From NCBI GenBank assembly GCA_002731875.1, contig PCCY01000022.1:1-64000 (forward strand): DNA of 64,000 nucleotides, given 5' to 3'. The DNA is from Roseobacter sp. (GTDB lineage Bacteria > Pseudomonadota > Alphaproteobacteria > Rhodobacterales > Rhodobacteraceae). The translations under genes were made by a program, and so were the position numbers. Numbering within the stretch: position 1 is the stretch's first letter; each line of letters opens with the position of its first letter. The notes beneath the pieces are model-generated. The model ran no database searches. It saw only the letters and a program-made list of their open reading frames with translations, and was not told the DNA's origin. Below, in pieces: positions 38,308 to 47,704 of this stretch.

Positions 38308-39222
38308 CTATCCCCCGCTCAGCATGGTGCCTGGCGCAATCTGGGCCCCGCGTTGGAACGTGTCTGCATCCTGCGCCGCTTTGCCCGCGCGTTGCAACTG
38401 CGTCAGCTTCACCGCGCCCTGACCACACGCCACGCGCAAACTCTCGTCCAGCACCTCTCCGGTGCGGCCATCGCCATCGTCCAGCCGGGATTGCAACACC
38501 TTGATGCGCACACCATCATGTTCAAACCACGCGCCAGGAAAAGGCGACAGCCCCCGGATCAACCGATCAACTTCGACCGCAGGCCGTGACCAATCGATAC
38601 GCGCCTCGCTCTTGTCGATCTTCGATGCATAGGTCACGCCTTGGTCCGGCTGCGCTTCGGGAACAAGGTCCGGCAGCTTTTGCAAAGCCTCTACAATCAG
38701 CCGTGCCCCGATAGCGCTTAGACGGTCGTGCAATTCGGTCGTCGTTTCGTGCAATCCGATCGGCGTGGTCTCACTCAACAGCACCGGGCCAGTGTCCAGC
38801 CCCGCTTCCATCTGCATGATGCAAACGCCAGTTTGCGCATCGCCCGCCATGATGGCCCGGTGGATCGGGGCCGCCCCGCGCCAGCGTGGCAACAAGCTGG
38901 CGTGGATATTCAGGCACCCATGATTTGGTGCATCCAAGACGGCCTGCGGCAGAATCAGACCGTATGCCACCACCACAGCAATGTCCGCATCCAGATCCGC
39001 GAACTCCGCCTGAGCTTCGGGGGTCTTCAGCGAAGCGGGATGCCGCACCGGTAACCCCAATTCCTCAGCGCGAAGCTGCACCGGACTGGGCCGATCTTTC
39101 TTGCCGCGCCCGGCGGGGCGTGGGGGTTGGCAGTATACGCACGCGACGTCATGGCCAGCCTCTACCAACGCGTCCAACACCGGCACCGAAAACTCGGGGG
39201 TTCCCATAAAAATGACACGCAT
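38308..39222 (-). CDS. fmt: Methionyl-tRNA formyltransferase
   Basis: Formylates Met-tRNA for initiation, using 10-formyl-tetrahydrofolate. The 304-residue protein has the catalytic Asn105 and His107 in [15 protein letters not shown], and Asp143 in GLDTGP, all intact. GGAGGACTGT precedes the ATG. It lies 29 bases downstream of three tandem deformylase-family genes, so formylation and deformylation genes form one cluster. Confidence 0.97.
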   Translation of the reverse strand: MRVIFMGTPEFSVPVLDALVEAGHDVACVYCQPPRPAGRGKKDRPSPVQLRAEELGLPVRHPASLKTPEAQAEFADLDADIAVVVAYGLILPQAVLDAPNHGCLNIHASLLPRWRGAAPIHRAIMAGDAQTGVCIMQMEAGLDTGPVLLSETTPIGLHETTTELHDRLSAIGARLIVEALQKLPDLVPEAQPDQGVTYASKIDKSEARIDWSRPAVEVDRLIRGLSPFPGAWFEHDGVRIKVLQSRLDDGDGRTGEVLDESLRVACGQGAVKLTQLQRAGKAAQDADTFQRGAQIAPGTMLSGG

Positions 39223-39251
39223 ACAGTCCTCCCCGGGGGGTTTAGTGATAT

Positions 39252-39749
39252 TTAGCTTACGGTCTTCCTGGCTTTGCGCAACAACATGTCACGCCGCATT
39301 CTGCTCAAGTTGTCGAAATACATCCGGCCAGCCAGGTGATCGATCTGGTGCTGTACGCTGGTTGCTTCAAGCCCGACGAAATCACGCCGCGTCAAGGAAC
39401 CTGTTTCATCCAGATATTCAACTGTCACCCCGCGGGGTCGCTTTATCTTGGCCGACACCCCAGGCAGGTTCGGGCTTGCTTCTTCATATTCATTCATCAC
39501 CGCGGACGCATCCACCACAACCGGATTGGCGAGCCTGACGCGCCGATTGCGGCCCTGCGAAGCGTCGACCACAGCAAGCCGAAGCATCACGCCGATCTGC
39601 GGGGCCGCCAGGCCAACCCCCGGCATTGCATCCATCGTGTCGATCATATCGTCCCAGGTAGTGCGGATTTCATCGGTGATTTCCGTCACCTCTGCGGCAA
39701 TGGTACGCAGGCAGGCATCTGGCCACGGAATGATGCGTCGAACCGTCAT
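39252..39749 (-). CDS. Peptide deformylase-like protein, active-site residues missing
   Basis: A 165-residue homologue of peptide deformylase. Motif 1 is good ([10 protein letters not shown], 44-53) and the two histidine ligands remain (His134, His138). Motif 2, normally EGCLS with the metal-ligand Cys, reads EASPN at 90-94, and the catalytic Glu of HExxH is Gln135 (HQIDH). It therefore lacks one metal ligand and the general base, and is probably not a deformylase. The frame is intact with good spacing, so it is maintained. It overlaps the previous def by ATGA. Confidence 0.85.
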   Translation of the reverse strand: MTVRRIIPWPDACLRTIAAEVTEITDEIRTTWDDMIDTMDAMPGVGLAAPQIGVMLRLAVVDASQGRNRRVRLANPVVVDASAVMNEYEEASPNLPGVSAKIKRPRGVTVEYLDETGSLTRRDFVGLEATSVQHQIDHLAGRMYFDNLSRMRRDMLLRKARKTVS

Positions 39750-40213
39750 TGCACCCCGCCCTGAGCCTGTCGGTCGTAGATAACGATCCCGTCAAGGTGA
39801 TCATTTTCGTGTTGAACGATCACCGCCTCCGCACCGCTGAAACTTTCGGTGTACATGCCCCGGGCATCCGTCCAGCGCAAAGTTACCTCTGACGCTCGGT
39901 AAATCTTCATAGGAACGCCGGGGATAGACAGGCAAGCCTCTTCGCCCTCTACACGCTGCTCCGACACGCTCAGGATTTCCGGGTTCACACAGACGACAGG
40001 CGACGGCACGCCGGATTTCCAGTTGGCATCGAACACAAAGATACGTTCCGTTCTCCCAACCTGCGGCGCGGCAAGACCACGCCCTTGGGCTGCATACATC
40101 GTGTCGAACATGTCAGCGATCAGTTGCTCTAGCTCAGGGGTAATCGCGTCGACCGGCACGCATTGCGTGGAAAGGCCGGCATCTGGCCACAAAACGATAT
40201 CGAGCACGCTCAT
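39746..40213 (-). CDS. def: Peptide deformylase, second copy
   Basis: A 155-residue deformylase. Motifs are GRGLAAPQVG (44-53), EACLS (92-96; Ala replaces the usual Gly but the Cys94 ligand is present) and HENDH (135-139) with the catalytic Glu136. Likely active, perhaps with altered specificity. Both ends overlap neighbouring def genes as ATGA, showing strict translational coupling. Confidence 0.9.
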   Translation of the reverse strand: MSVLDIVLWPDAGLSTQCVPVDAITPELEQLIADMFDTMYAAQGRGLAAPQVGRTERIFVFDANWKSGVPSPVVCVNPEILSVSEQRVEGEEACLSIPGVPMKIYRASEVTLRWTDARGMYTESFSGAEAVIVQHENDHLDGIVIYDRQAQGGVQ

Positions 40214-40728
40214 TCGCGAGCCAATTCGCGTTTCAACTTCGCCATCTTTCGTGTAATCATCTGGCGGCGCAGCGGCTTGAGGTAATCAATGAACAATTTA
40301 CCATCAAGGTGATCAATCTCATGCTGTACACAGGTCGCCCAAAGCTTGGTAAACGTCTCGGTGTGTTCGTTACCATCGCGATCAATCCAGCGCACATCCA
40401 CGTCTGCCGGTCGCGTCACATCAGCGTATTGGTCAGGAATAGATAGGCACCCTTCTTCATAGGTATTCAACTCGTCGGAAGATGCAATCACTTCGGGGTT
40501 GAACATGATCATCGGGCGCGGTGCTTCGGCTTCGTCTTTAACGCAATCCATCACGATCAAACGGTTAAGCACACCAATCTGGGGCGCGGCAAGGCCGATG
40601 CCCGGCGCATCATACATCGTCGCCAACATATCATCTGCCAGACTGCGCAACTCATCCGTCATCTCGGTAACGGGCGCGCAGGGCTTTTTCAGCCGGGGGT
40701 CGGGGTGAAGAAGGATATTGCGTTTCAT
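40210..40728 (-). CDS. def: Peptide deformylase, canonical copy
   Basis: Removes the formyl group from nascent proteins. The 172-residue protein has all three canonical motifs: [10 protein letters not shown] (43-52), EGCLS (92-96) and HEIDH (136-140). Length and C-terminal basic tail are normal for class I. It is the first gene of def-def-def(like)-fmt, divergent from the PatB gene by 99 bases. Confidence 0.96.
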   Translation of the reverse strand: MKRNILLHPDPRLKKPCAPVTEMTDELRSLADDMLATMYDAPGIGLAAPQIGVLNRLIVMDCVKDEAEAPRPMIMFNPEVIASSDELNTYEEGCLSIPDQYADVTRPADVDVRWIDRDGNEHTETFTKLWATCVQHEIDHLDGKLFIDYLKPLRRQMITRKMAKLKRELARE

Positions 40729-40827
40729 AAAGCTGATTTAGGACAACGCAGCCTCCGCTGCAACCTCGGGGCTTGCGGTCATGTCGATTACGTATAGCGT
40801 GGCCGCCAAATCTGACAGGAGCACCGA

Positions 40828-41997
40828 ATGAACTTCGACGAAATTATCGACCGGCAAGGCACCCACAGCTCCAAATGGGACAAGATGGAGCCTATCTACG
40901 GCGTCCCCGCAAACACCGGTATTGCCATGTGGGTCGCAGACATGGATTTTCGTCCGCCGGCCGTGGTTCAGGACGCTCTGCAATCCATGCTTGACCATGG
41001 GATTTACGGATATTTCGGGGATGACCGTGAATATCTGAATGCGATCCAGTGGTGGATGGATAACAGGCATGGTTGGAAGATCGACCCCGAATGGGTCTTT
41101 ACCACCCACGGGTTGGTGAACGGCACCGCGATGTGTGTCGATGCCTTTACCAATCCCGGTGACGGCGTTGTGCTGTTCACGCCGGTATATCACGCATTCG
41201 CACGTATCATTACTGCTTCGGGGCGCAAAGTTGTGGAATGCGAGATGGTCAATAACAATGGCCGCTATGAATTGGACTTCGAAGCGTATGACGCCCAGAT
41301 GAATGGCGACGAATCGATGCTTGTTTTTTGTTCGCCGCATAATCCCGGCGGACGGGTCTGGACCAAAGCCGAGCTGGAGCAGGTGGCAGCATTTGCAAAA
41401 CGACACGATCTGGTGCTGGTATCGGATGAAATTCACCACGATCTGACTATGCCTGGATGCCATCACACCCCTATGGCACTTATCGACGGTATAGAGGATC
41501 GGTTGGTAATGATGACAGCCACGACCAAGACATTCAACATCGCCGGCTGCCACTCCGGTAATGTGATCATCGCAGATCAAAAATTACGCAGCATCTTTGC
41601 TCAACGCATGGCGGCGATGGGGCTTTCACCGAATTCGTTCGGGTTGGTGATGGCAACCGCAGCGTATTCACAACAAGGTGCTGCATGGGTGGACGAACTA
41701 GTGATCTATCTCGATGGCAACCGCAAGATGTTCGACGCGACGATCAACGCGATACCAGGCCTGGAATCGATGCCGCTAGAATCGACGTATCTGGCATGGG
41801 TGGATTTCAAGAACACTGGGATGAAGCAATCCGAGGTCACCTCCCGCATTGAAAAAACAGCCAAGATAGCTGCAAATCACGGGGCGAGTTTTGGCAAAGG
41901 GGGCGAAAGCTTCATGCGCTTTAATATCGCTACGCCACGCACCCGTGTAGAAGAAGCCTGTGCGAGGCTTCGTGACGCGTTTAAAGACCTACAGTAG
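40828..41997 (+). CDS. MalY/PatB-type PLP-dependent C-S lyase
   Basis: A 389-residue fold-type I PLP enzyme. Features are MWVADMDFRPP near the N-terminus, FCSPHNPGGRVW, SDEIHHDL with the PLP-interacting Asp, and the Schiff-base lysine in TTKTFNIAGCHSG. These match the MalY/PatB family (cystathionine beta-lyase and related C-S lyases) more than ordinary aminotransferases. It likely makes homocysteine or releases thiols from cysteine conjugates. CAGGAG precedes the ATG. Confidence 0.9.
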   Translation: MNFDEIIDRQGTHSSKWDKMEPIYGVPANTGIAMWVADMDFRPPAVVQDALQSMLDHGIYGYFGDDREYLNAIQWWMDNRHGWKIDPEWVFTTHGLVNGTAMCVDAFTNPGDGVVLFTPVYHAFARIITASGRKVVECEMVNNNGRYELDFEAYDAQMNGDESMLVFCSPHNPGGRVWTKAELEQVAAFAKRHDLVLVSDEIHHDLTMPGCHHTPMALIDGIEDRLVMMTATTKTFNIAGCHSGNVIIADQKLRSIFAQRMAAMGLSPNSFGLVMATAAYSQQGAAWVDELVIYLDGNRKMFDATINAIPGLESMPLESTYLAWVDFKNTGMKQSEVTSRIEKTAKIAANHGASFGKGGESFMRFNIATPRTRVEEACARLRDAFKDLQ

Positions 41998-41999
41998 TC

Positions 42000-42359
42000 T
42001 CAGGAAAAGGCGTTGGCGGTGATCAGCCCCGCCGGCGCTCCACCTGATTTTTCGAAATCCAATGCGGCTTTGTTCGAAACCTTCGTGGCACGTTTGAATT
42101 CGAACAGCATTTCCCCGTCTTCTTCATCCACAGCGATGACCAGACATTGAAACAGATGTATCGACCCATCGTATAAATCGACCAGCCCCCGCAACTGGGG
42201 TGCGTTTTCTGCCTTGAGTGAAAACCCTGTCGACCAAAAACGCAGTACCCGGTGATACGTCCCGTCGACTTCGACGCGTAACCGTGAAGCTTTGCGCAGG
42301 CTTTCTGTACGGGCAGCTTCCAAGCCCGCCTGAATTTCTTTTGACAGTGCAATTTCCAC
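42000..42359 (-). CDS. Conserved hypothetical protein, about 119 residues
   Basis: A small soluble protein without recognised function. The open frame begins at 42404, but a GTG at 42359 after CGGGGGGAT is a better start. The stretch SRLRVEVDGTYHRVLRFWSTGFSL and the following beta-rich part are reminiscent of a PilZ-like barrel, but the RxxxR and (D/N)xSxxG residues of c-di-GMP binding are not convincing. It is convergent with the PatB gene, two bases away. Confidence 0.6.
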   Translation of the reverse strand: MEIALSKEIQAGLEAARTESLRKASRLRVEVDGTYHRVLRFWSTGFSLKAENAPQLRGLVDLYDGSIHLFQCLVIAVDEEDGEMLFEFKRATKVSNKAALDFEKSGGAPAGLITANAFS

Positions 42360-42544
42360 AGCATCCCCCCGAACTGTTGTAACTTCAAGCGTGGCGCACC
42401 CCACGGTAAAATCAAGAGATTCTCGAAAATATTTTCCGTCGTGCGCCGTTGACGTGCGCCATTGCAGACCCGATGTGCGCCACCGCGTATGGCTAAATTG
42501 GTCTCTGACATTAGCTTTATCCCGAACATGTGAAGGAAATATGT

Positions 42545-43534
42545 ATGGGCATTTTGGTCGACGGCGAATGGCAGGACAAATGGTATGATACGGCAGCGTC
42601 GGGCGGAAAGTTCGAACGTTCCGCCGCCAAGTTTCGTAACTGGGTGACCACGGATGGCCGCGCTGGAATTTCCGGAGACGCTGGTTTTCCGGCGCAATCC
42701 GGGCGCTACCACCTTTACGTCAGCTATGCCTGCCCATGGGCGCACCGCGCCTTGATCTTCCGTGCTTTGAAAGGGCTGCAAGACCATATTTCCGTGTCGG
42801 TCGTGCACCCCGATATGCTCGAAGACGGATGGACCTTTAATACTGATTTCAACGGCGCGACCGGAGACAGTCTTTTCGGTGATAGGTATATTCGCGACAT
42901 CTACACCAAGGCTGCGCCAAAATTCAGCGGGCGTGCGACTGTTCCGATCTTGTGGGACATTCAGAAGAATACGATCGTGTCTAATGAATCTTCCGAAATC
43001 ATCCGTATGTTCAACAGTGCATTCGACACAGTGACGGGTAACGAGGATGACTATTGGCCCCTGCCCTTACGCGATCAGATAAAGACCCTTAACGATCGCA
43101 TTTATGACACTGTAAACAACGGCGTATATCAGGCCGGATTCGCCACAAGCCAAGAGGCCTATGACAGCGCGGTATATCCGCTGTTCGATAGTCTGGACTG
43201 GATAGAATCGATCTTGGCGGAAAATCGTTATTTGACCGGATCAACACTGACAGAGGCTGATTGGCGGCTGTTTACGACGTTGGTCCGCTTTGACTTGGTC
43301 TATCATCTGCACTTTAAATGCAATCGTAAGCGGATCACTGATTACCCCAATATCTGGGCGTACACGCGCGAACTGTATCAAATCCCCCAGATCGCGGAAA
43401 CGGTGCATTTTGACCATATCGTGCGCCACTATCACTATAGCCACGATATGATTAACCCCCATCGCATCATTCCCATCAACCCAGTCCTTGATTTTTCTGC
43501 ACCGCATGACCGCGGGCGGTTGGAGGCGAAATAG
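42545..43534 (+). CDS. Glutathione transferase of the ECM4/YqjG (glutathionyl-hydroquinone reductase) type
   Basis: A 329-residue thioredoxin-fold enzyme. The active site is YACPWAHRALIFRALKGL, with the catalytic Cys of the CPWAHR motif of Xi-class transferases that reduce glutathionyl-hydroquinones. Later FNGATGDSLF, VPILWD, NESSEIIRM and the C-terminal helix with YAYTREL-like ANIWAYTRELYQ fit the family. The ATG at 42545 follows GAAGGAAAT; another ATG four bases before is out of frame. Role in quinone or xenobiotic detoxification is inferred. Confidence 0.9.
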   Translation: MGILVDGEWQDKWYDTAASGGKFERSAAKFRNWVTTDGRAGISGDAGFPAQSGRYHLYVSYACPWAHRALIFRALKGLQDHISVSVVHPDMLEDGWTFNTDFNGATGDSLFGDRYIRDIYTKAAPKFSGRATVPILWDIQKNTIVSNESSEIIRMFNSAFDTVTGNEDDYWPLPLRDQIKTLNDRIYDTVNNGVYQAGFATSQEAYDSAVYPLFDSLDWIESILAENRYLTGSTLTEADWRLFTTLVRFDLVYHLHFKCNRKRITDYPNIWAYTRELYQIPQIAETVHFDHIVRHYHYSHDMINPHRIIPINPVLDFSAPHDRGRLEAK

Positions 43535-43616
43535 AAACAATCAACAGCGCGGCGGTTATCCATCAACTTGCAAGCGTCCACACAGGGCAATGCAGGATGC
43601 TATGCGACCCTACCCC

Positions 43617-46600
43617 TTAGGTTACCATCGCCGCGGCTTTTTTCAGGTCGACCGACACCAGCTGGCTGACGCCTTGTTCCGCCATCGTCACACCGAACAA
43701 TCTGTCCATCCGTGCCATCGTCACAGCATGGTGCGTAATGATCAAAAACCGTGTGTTGGTCTGGCGGCACATCTCGTCCAACAGATCGCAAAACCGCGTG
43801 ACATTCGCATCATCCAACGGCGCGTCAACTTCATCCAGCACGCAAATCGGAGCCGGATTTGCCAAAAACACCGCGAAGATCAACGCCATCGCGGTCAATG
43901 TCTGCTCCCCTCCCGACAGCAGACTAAGGGTACTCAGCTTCTTCCCGGGAGGCTGGCACATGATCTCCAGCCCGGCCTCCAGCGGGTCGTCGGATTCCAC
44001 CATGACAAGATTGGCCTCGCCACCATTGAAAAGGTGACGAAACAGCATTGAGAAGTTGCTGTTCACTTGTTCAAACGCCGTCAAAAGCCGTTCACGCCCT
44101 TCCCGGTTAAGGCTGGCTATCCCGCTTCGAAGCGTCCGGATCGCTTCGGTCAGGTCGGTCTTTTCGGTGGTCAGGTTATCGTATTCTTCCTGCACGCTTT
44201 TCGCATCTTCCTCGGCCCGCAGGTTTACCGCCCCCAATGCCTCTCGTTGGCGCTTGAACCGGCTGACGTCCGTTTCCAACGCCTCGGTTCCGGGTATCTG
44301 ATCGGGGGAAAGACCCAGTTTGCCAAGCAGTTGGTTGGGGGTGAGCTTCTGCTCTTCGGAAATCCTGTCAGCCGCATGCGCAACAGTCTCTTTCGCCGCT
44401 TCGGTACGCGCTTCGGACCGGGCGCGCGCTTCGCGAGCTTCCGATGCCAACCTCTCAGCCTCTCGTTCCGCCAACGTCGCCTCTCGCAACGTGGTCTCAG
44501 CGGCCGCCAATTGATCGGCAGCCTCGGCCTTGCGGTTTTCCGCTGTCACGATCGCTCCGGTCAACTCGTCACGCTTGGCGGCGATGTCAGCAGGAACACA
44601 AGCCGCTGTTTCCAATTCTTGCTGAGAAGCCGCCTTACGTTCAATCAACTCCGCGCTACGCTTGTCAGCAGTCTCGAGGCGATGCCTCCAGCCGCTCAGC
44701 TCCTTGGTCACCTCTTGCGAACGCCTAAGGCGGGCGTCCCCCTCGCGGCGAAGCTCATCATGGGCAGACCGGCGTGACATCATCGCGATCCGCGCGCCCT
44801 CGACTGTCATCCGCAAAGCGTCCACTCCCTCGCGGGCTTTGCTGACATCACCCAGCCCCGCCAACACCCGTTCGGCCTCGACAACTGACCGACGCGCCTC
44901 CAATGCTTCTTCATCGTGACGTGCGACAGCAAGCCCCAGGCTTTCCAGGCGCCCCTCGGCAAGATTGCGGTCCGCTTCGGCGCGGCTCAACGCTCGGCCT
45001 GCGTCGGCAACAGCGCGATCGGCTTCCCGGCGCGCCTCGCGAGCCCGCTTGTCTGCTTGGGTCTGCGCGTTAAGGGTATCTTGCAGTCGCTCATGCGCGT
45101 CACGTGCGCCATCCGCGCGTTGAGTTGCTTGTTCCAATGCCTGTTTCAGCACCTCAAGCCGGTTGATTTGTTGCAGCCGTAGGGCCGCGGCCGATGGCGC
45201 GTCTTCAGCCCACGCCCGGTAACCGTCCCACCGCCACAAATCGCCCTCGGGTGAAACCAGCCGCTGACCAGGTTGCAACGACGCCTGCAACCGAGGACCG
45301 TCATCCGCGTCGACCAACCCGATCTGGGTCATCCTGCGGACCAATACATCAGGTACTGAAACATGAGAGGTCAATGCAGTGACGCCTGCTGGAAGAGGCT
45401 GCACCGATGGATACTCGGGCAAAGCCGCCCACCCAGAAGGACCGTCGATATCGACCTCTGGCGCACGTAAATCGTCGGCCAGTGCGGCACCCAACGCTTT
45501 TTCAAAGCCGTGCTCGACCTGCAACCGATCCAGAAGCTGGCCGCCCTCCGCTGTGTCGCGCTCAACCAACTTTGCCAACGCCCCGGCTTCGGCCCGCAAG
45601 GCATTCATTTCCCCTTCCGCTTCGGACCGTTCAACCCGGGCGTCAGCTTCCCGGTGCTGTGTCTCTGCGCGGGCTTCCTCCACTTCGGCAAGTATTTCCT
45701 CGGCACTTGCCGCCTGTTCAACCGCATGGGTTTCAGCGGTTTCTGCAGCGTTGAAATCACTCACCGCCATGGCCAAGGCCGCTTGGCTTTCTTCCACGGC
45801 TTGCCGGGCCCTGAGTGCCTCGGCTTCGGATTTGCCCAGGGTTTTGCGCTGATCCGCAAGCAGACGTTCAGCGGATCCATGACGCGCCGCCAGCCGGGCT
45901 ACGTCTTCTGTCAGCGATGTAAGCTCTTCCTCGTGGTCCTGGAGCGCGGCTGCGGCTTCACGTGCGGCGTCAGCGGCAGCTTCGAGTGTGTCTGCGTGTC
46001 CTGCGCCCGCTTTCTCAAGCTCGCGGGCCTCCCATTCCAGACGCTCTATGGTCTCGACGGCATCGCGGTTCAGACCTGCTTCTCGGTCGATATCATGTCC
46101 AAGCTGCGCAATGCGTTTCTCCAGTGCTGCAATCGTCGCCTTGGCGCGGGTGTCCTGTTCGGCCAGACTGTCACGCTCGGTAAGCAGCCTTTGCAACACC
46201 GCCGACGCGATCGCGTCCTCCTCACGCAGGGAGGGCAGTGCATTTTCCGCCAACTCACGTTCTTTTGCCGTCAGCCGGACGGAAGCCTCTGCCCGAGCCG
46301 CTTGTGTGACGCGTTCACGCAGATCGCCCGCAGCCGCAGCCCGTGCATCATCTGCCTCGCGCCAGCGCCGATACAGCAACATACCCTCGGCCTTTCGCAG
46401 ATCATCGCCGATTTCGCGATATCTGGCGGCCTGACGGGCCTGACGACTTAGCTGGGCAAGCTGGGTGGCCAGTTGTTCAATCACGTCATCCACGCGAGTC
46501 AAGTTGGCCTCGGCACCGTTCAACTTTAATTCGGCTTCATGCCGTCTGGCATAAAGCCCGGAAATGCCGGCGGCTTCCTCCAGAATACGTCGTCTGTTTT

Positions 46601-47072
46601 TGGGTTTCGCGTTGATGAGCTCGGCAATCTGACCCTGGCGTACCAGCGCAGGCGAATGCGAACCGGTCGACGCATCTGCAAACAACATCTGTACGTCACG
46701 TGCCCGAACATCTTTGCCAGCGGCTTTGTAGGCGCTACCGACATCCCGGGTGATCCGACGTATAATCTCGATTTGGTCGGCGTCGTTAAAGCCTGCCGGG
46801 GCCAACCGCTCCGTGTTGTCGATGTGAAGAGCAACCTCGGCAAAATTTCGGGCCGGACGGGTCGATGCACCGGCAAAGATGACATCCTCCATGCCGCCTC
46901 CACGCATCGCGGTAGGCCGGTTTTCACCCATTACCCATCGAAGCGCTTCCAAAAGGTTGGATTTACCGCATCCATTCGGCCCGACGACGCCGGTCAAGCC
47001 GTCAGCGATAATCAGATCCGTAGGATCTACAAAGCTCTTGAAGCCAGTTAGTCGAAGCTTGGAAAAGCGCAA
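43617..47072 (-). CDS. smc: Chromosome segregation ATPase SMC
   Basis: The condensin ATPase that compacts and separates the chromosome. The 1151-residue protein has an N-terminal Walker A GPNGCGKS (31-38), long coiled coils, a hinge (about 500-640), and the C-terminal ABC signature LLSGGEQTLTAMALIF with Walker B CVLDEVDAPLD. It starts with TTG at 47072 (MRFSKLRLTGFKSF, the standard N-terminus), with only AGG nearby as ribosome-binding site. Accessory ScpA/ScpB are not in the window. Confidence 0.97.
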   Translation of the reverse strand: MRFSKLRLTGFKSFVDPTDLIIADGLTGVVGPNGCGKSNLLEALRWVMGENRPTAMRGGGMEDVIFAGASTRPARNFAEVALHIDNTERLAPAGFNDADQIEIIRRITRDVGSAYKAAGKDVRARDVQMLFADASTGSHSPALVRQGQIAELINAKPKNRRRILEEAAGISGLYARRHEAELKLNGAEANLTRVDDVIEQLATQLAQLSRQARQAARYREIGDDLRKAEGMLLYRRWREADDARAAAAGDLRERVTQAARAEASVRLTAKERELAENALPSLREEDAIASAVLQRLLTERDSLAEQDTRAKATIAALEKRIAQLGHDIDREAGLNRDAVETIERLEWEARELEKAGAGHADTLEAAADAAREAAAALQDHEEELTSLTEDVARLAARHGSAERLLADQRKTLGKSEAEALRARQAVEESQAALAMAVSDFNAAETAETHAVEQAASAEEILAEVEEARAETQHREADARVERSEAEGEMNALRAEAGALAKLVERDTAEGGQLLDRLQVEHGFEKALGAALADDLRAPEVDIDGPSGWAALPEYPSVQPLPAGVTALTSHVSVPDVLVRRMTQIGLVDADDGPRLQASLQPGQRLVSPEGDLWRWDGYRAWAEDAPSAAALRLQQINRLEVLKQALEQATQRADGARDAHERLQDTLNAQTQADKRAREARREADRAVADAGRALSRAEADRNLAEGRLESLGLAVARHDEEALEARRSVVEAERVLAGLGDVSKAREGVDALRMTVEGARIAMMSRRSAHDELRREGDARLRRSQEVTKELSGWRHRLETADKRSAELIERKAASQQELETAACVPADIAAKRDELTGAIVTAENRKAEAADQLAAAETTLREATLAEREAERLASEAREARARSEARTEAAKETVAHAADRISEEQKLTPNQLLGKLGLSPDQIPGTEALETDVSRFKRQREALGAVNLRAEEDAKSVQEEYDNLTTEKTDLTEAIRTLRSGIASLNREGRERLLTAFEQVNSNFSMLFRHLFNGGEANLVMVESDDPLEAGLEIMCQPPGKKLSTLSLLSGGEQTLTAMALIFAVFLANPAPICVLDEVDAPLDDANVTRFCDLLDEMCRQTNTRFLIITHHAVTMARMDRLFGVTMAEQGVSQLVSVDLKKAAAMVT

Positions 47073-47172
47073 CCTGTGCCCTGCCCGTGTGATTCCAGTA
47101 GTGGGACAGGGTGGCGGGGTTCACCAAGCCGTGTCAACCTATGCACACAACAAGAAGCATATCACGCACTGC

Positions 47173-47181
47173 TTATCCACA
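47173..47181 (+). promoter_or_regulatory. Perfect DnaA box upstream of smc
   Basis: TTATCCACA matches the DnaA consensus TTATNCACA exactly, in the 196-base gap between smc and the lipoprotein gene. It is a single box about 100 bases before the smc start. DnaA could regulate smc, but a single chance match is also possible. Confidence 0.4.
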
Positions 47182-47268
47182 AGAGATTGTTCCGGCACCG
47201 CCGTGGCAACCCGCCCCCTTTTGCACGTTACGCGCCCGATGCGACGGCCGAAACCGGTCATCCTTCAT

Positions 47269-47586
47269 TCATGATGGCCGCCTTCGACCAGCCCGATCGC
47301 AATCCAACCGGATGATCGCCAACGCCTGATCGCCCAACACTTCCTTGACGCTGCACCCGCTCACCGTCATTGCCGCGACACTCGCCCGGTCTCTGATTAC
47401 GCCGAAACGCGGTGCATATTCGGGATTGATGCGGATGGCTTCAGCGGTTTCCCCCCTGACACGTACATCAAATACCGACCCTTCAACCGTGATGCGAACA
47501 GGTTCAATACCACGAAAATACGGACCCGGGGTGTTGCATCCGCTACCTATCAAAGCAACAAATCCTAAAACAGCGATGATCTTCAC
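47269..47586 (-). CDS. Small predicted lipoprotein
   Basis: A 105-residue protein with a lipoprotein signal peptide ending in LIGSGC, so Cys16 (from the GTG start at 47586) should be lipidated. The remainder is a small beta-rich domain with no motif known to me. An upstream GTG (47610) is an alternative start. It precedes smc on the same strand with 196 bases between. Function unknown. Confidence 0.65.
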   Translation of the reverse strand: MKIIAVLGFVALIGSGCNTPGPYFRGIEPVRITVEGSVFDVRVRGETAEAIRINPEYAPRFGVIRDRASVAAMTVSGCSVKEVLGDQALAIIRLDCDRAGRRRPS

Positions 47587-47652
47587 CGAAAAACCGTAGG
47601 TCAACGCCACTTAACGATCCCTTAACATACGACAAGCCAGCGGAAAATCGCA

Positions 47653-47690
47653 TTGCCGCTTGTAGCCATTGGTCATATAATTTGACCAAT
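47653..47690 (+). promoter_or_regulatory. GntR-gene promoter with overlapping operator
   Basis: TTGCCG (47653-47658), a 17-base spacer and TATAAT (47676-47681) form a near-consensus promoter. A perfect inverted repeat ATTGGTCA-TATAATT-TGACCAAT (47668-47690) covers the -10 box and the expected start site. Its TTGGTC...GACCAA half-sites resemble operators of FadR/PdhR-type GntR proteins, so autorepression is likely. Confidence 0.7.
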
Positions 47691-47704
47691 CCAAGGATAA
47701 TATC

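Noticed and set aside
38308..40728. The three def genes as a sequence-assembly duplication
   Set aside because: The three proteins differ at most positions, so they are old paralogues and not an artefact.
42000..42359. PilZ c-di-GMP receptor
   Set aside because: Only a loose resemblance; the arginine and (D/N)xSxxG binding residues are not convincingly present.
45510..46451. A 313-codon frame on the plus strand inside smc
   Set aside because: Antisense shadow of the coiled-coil coding sequence; low-complexity, no family match.
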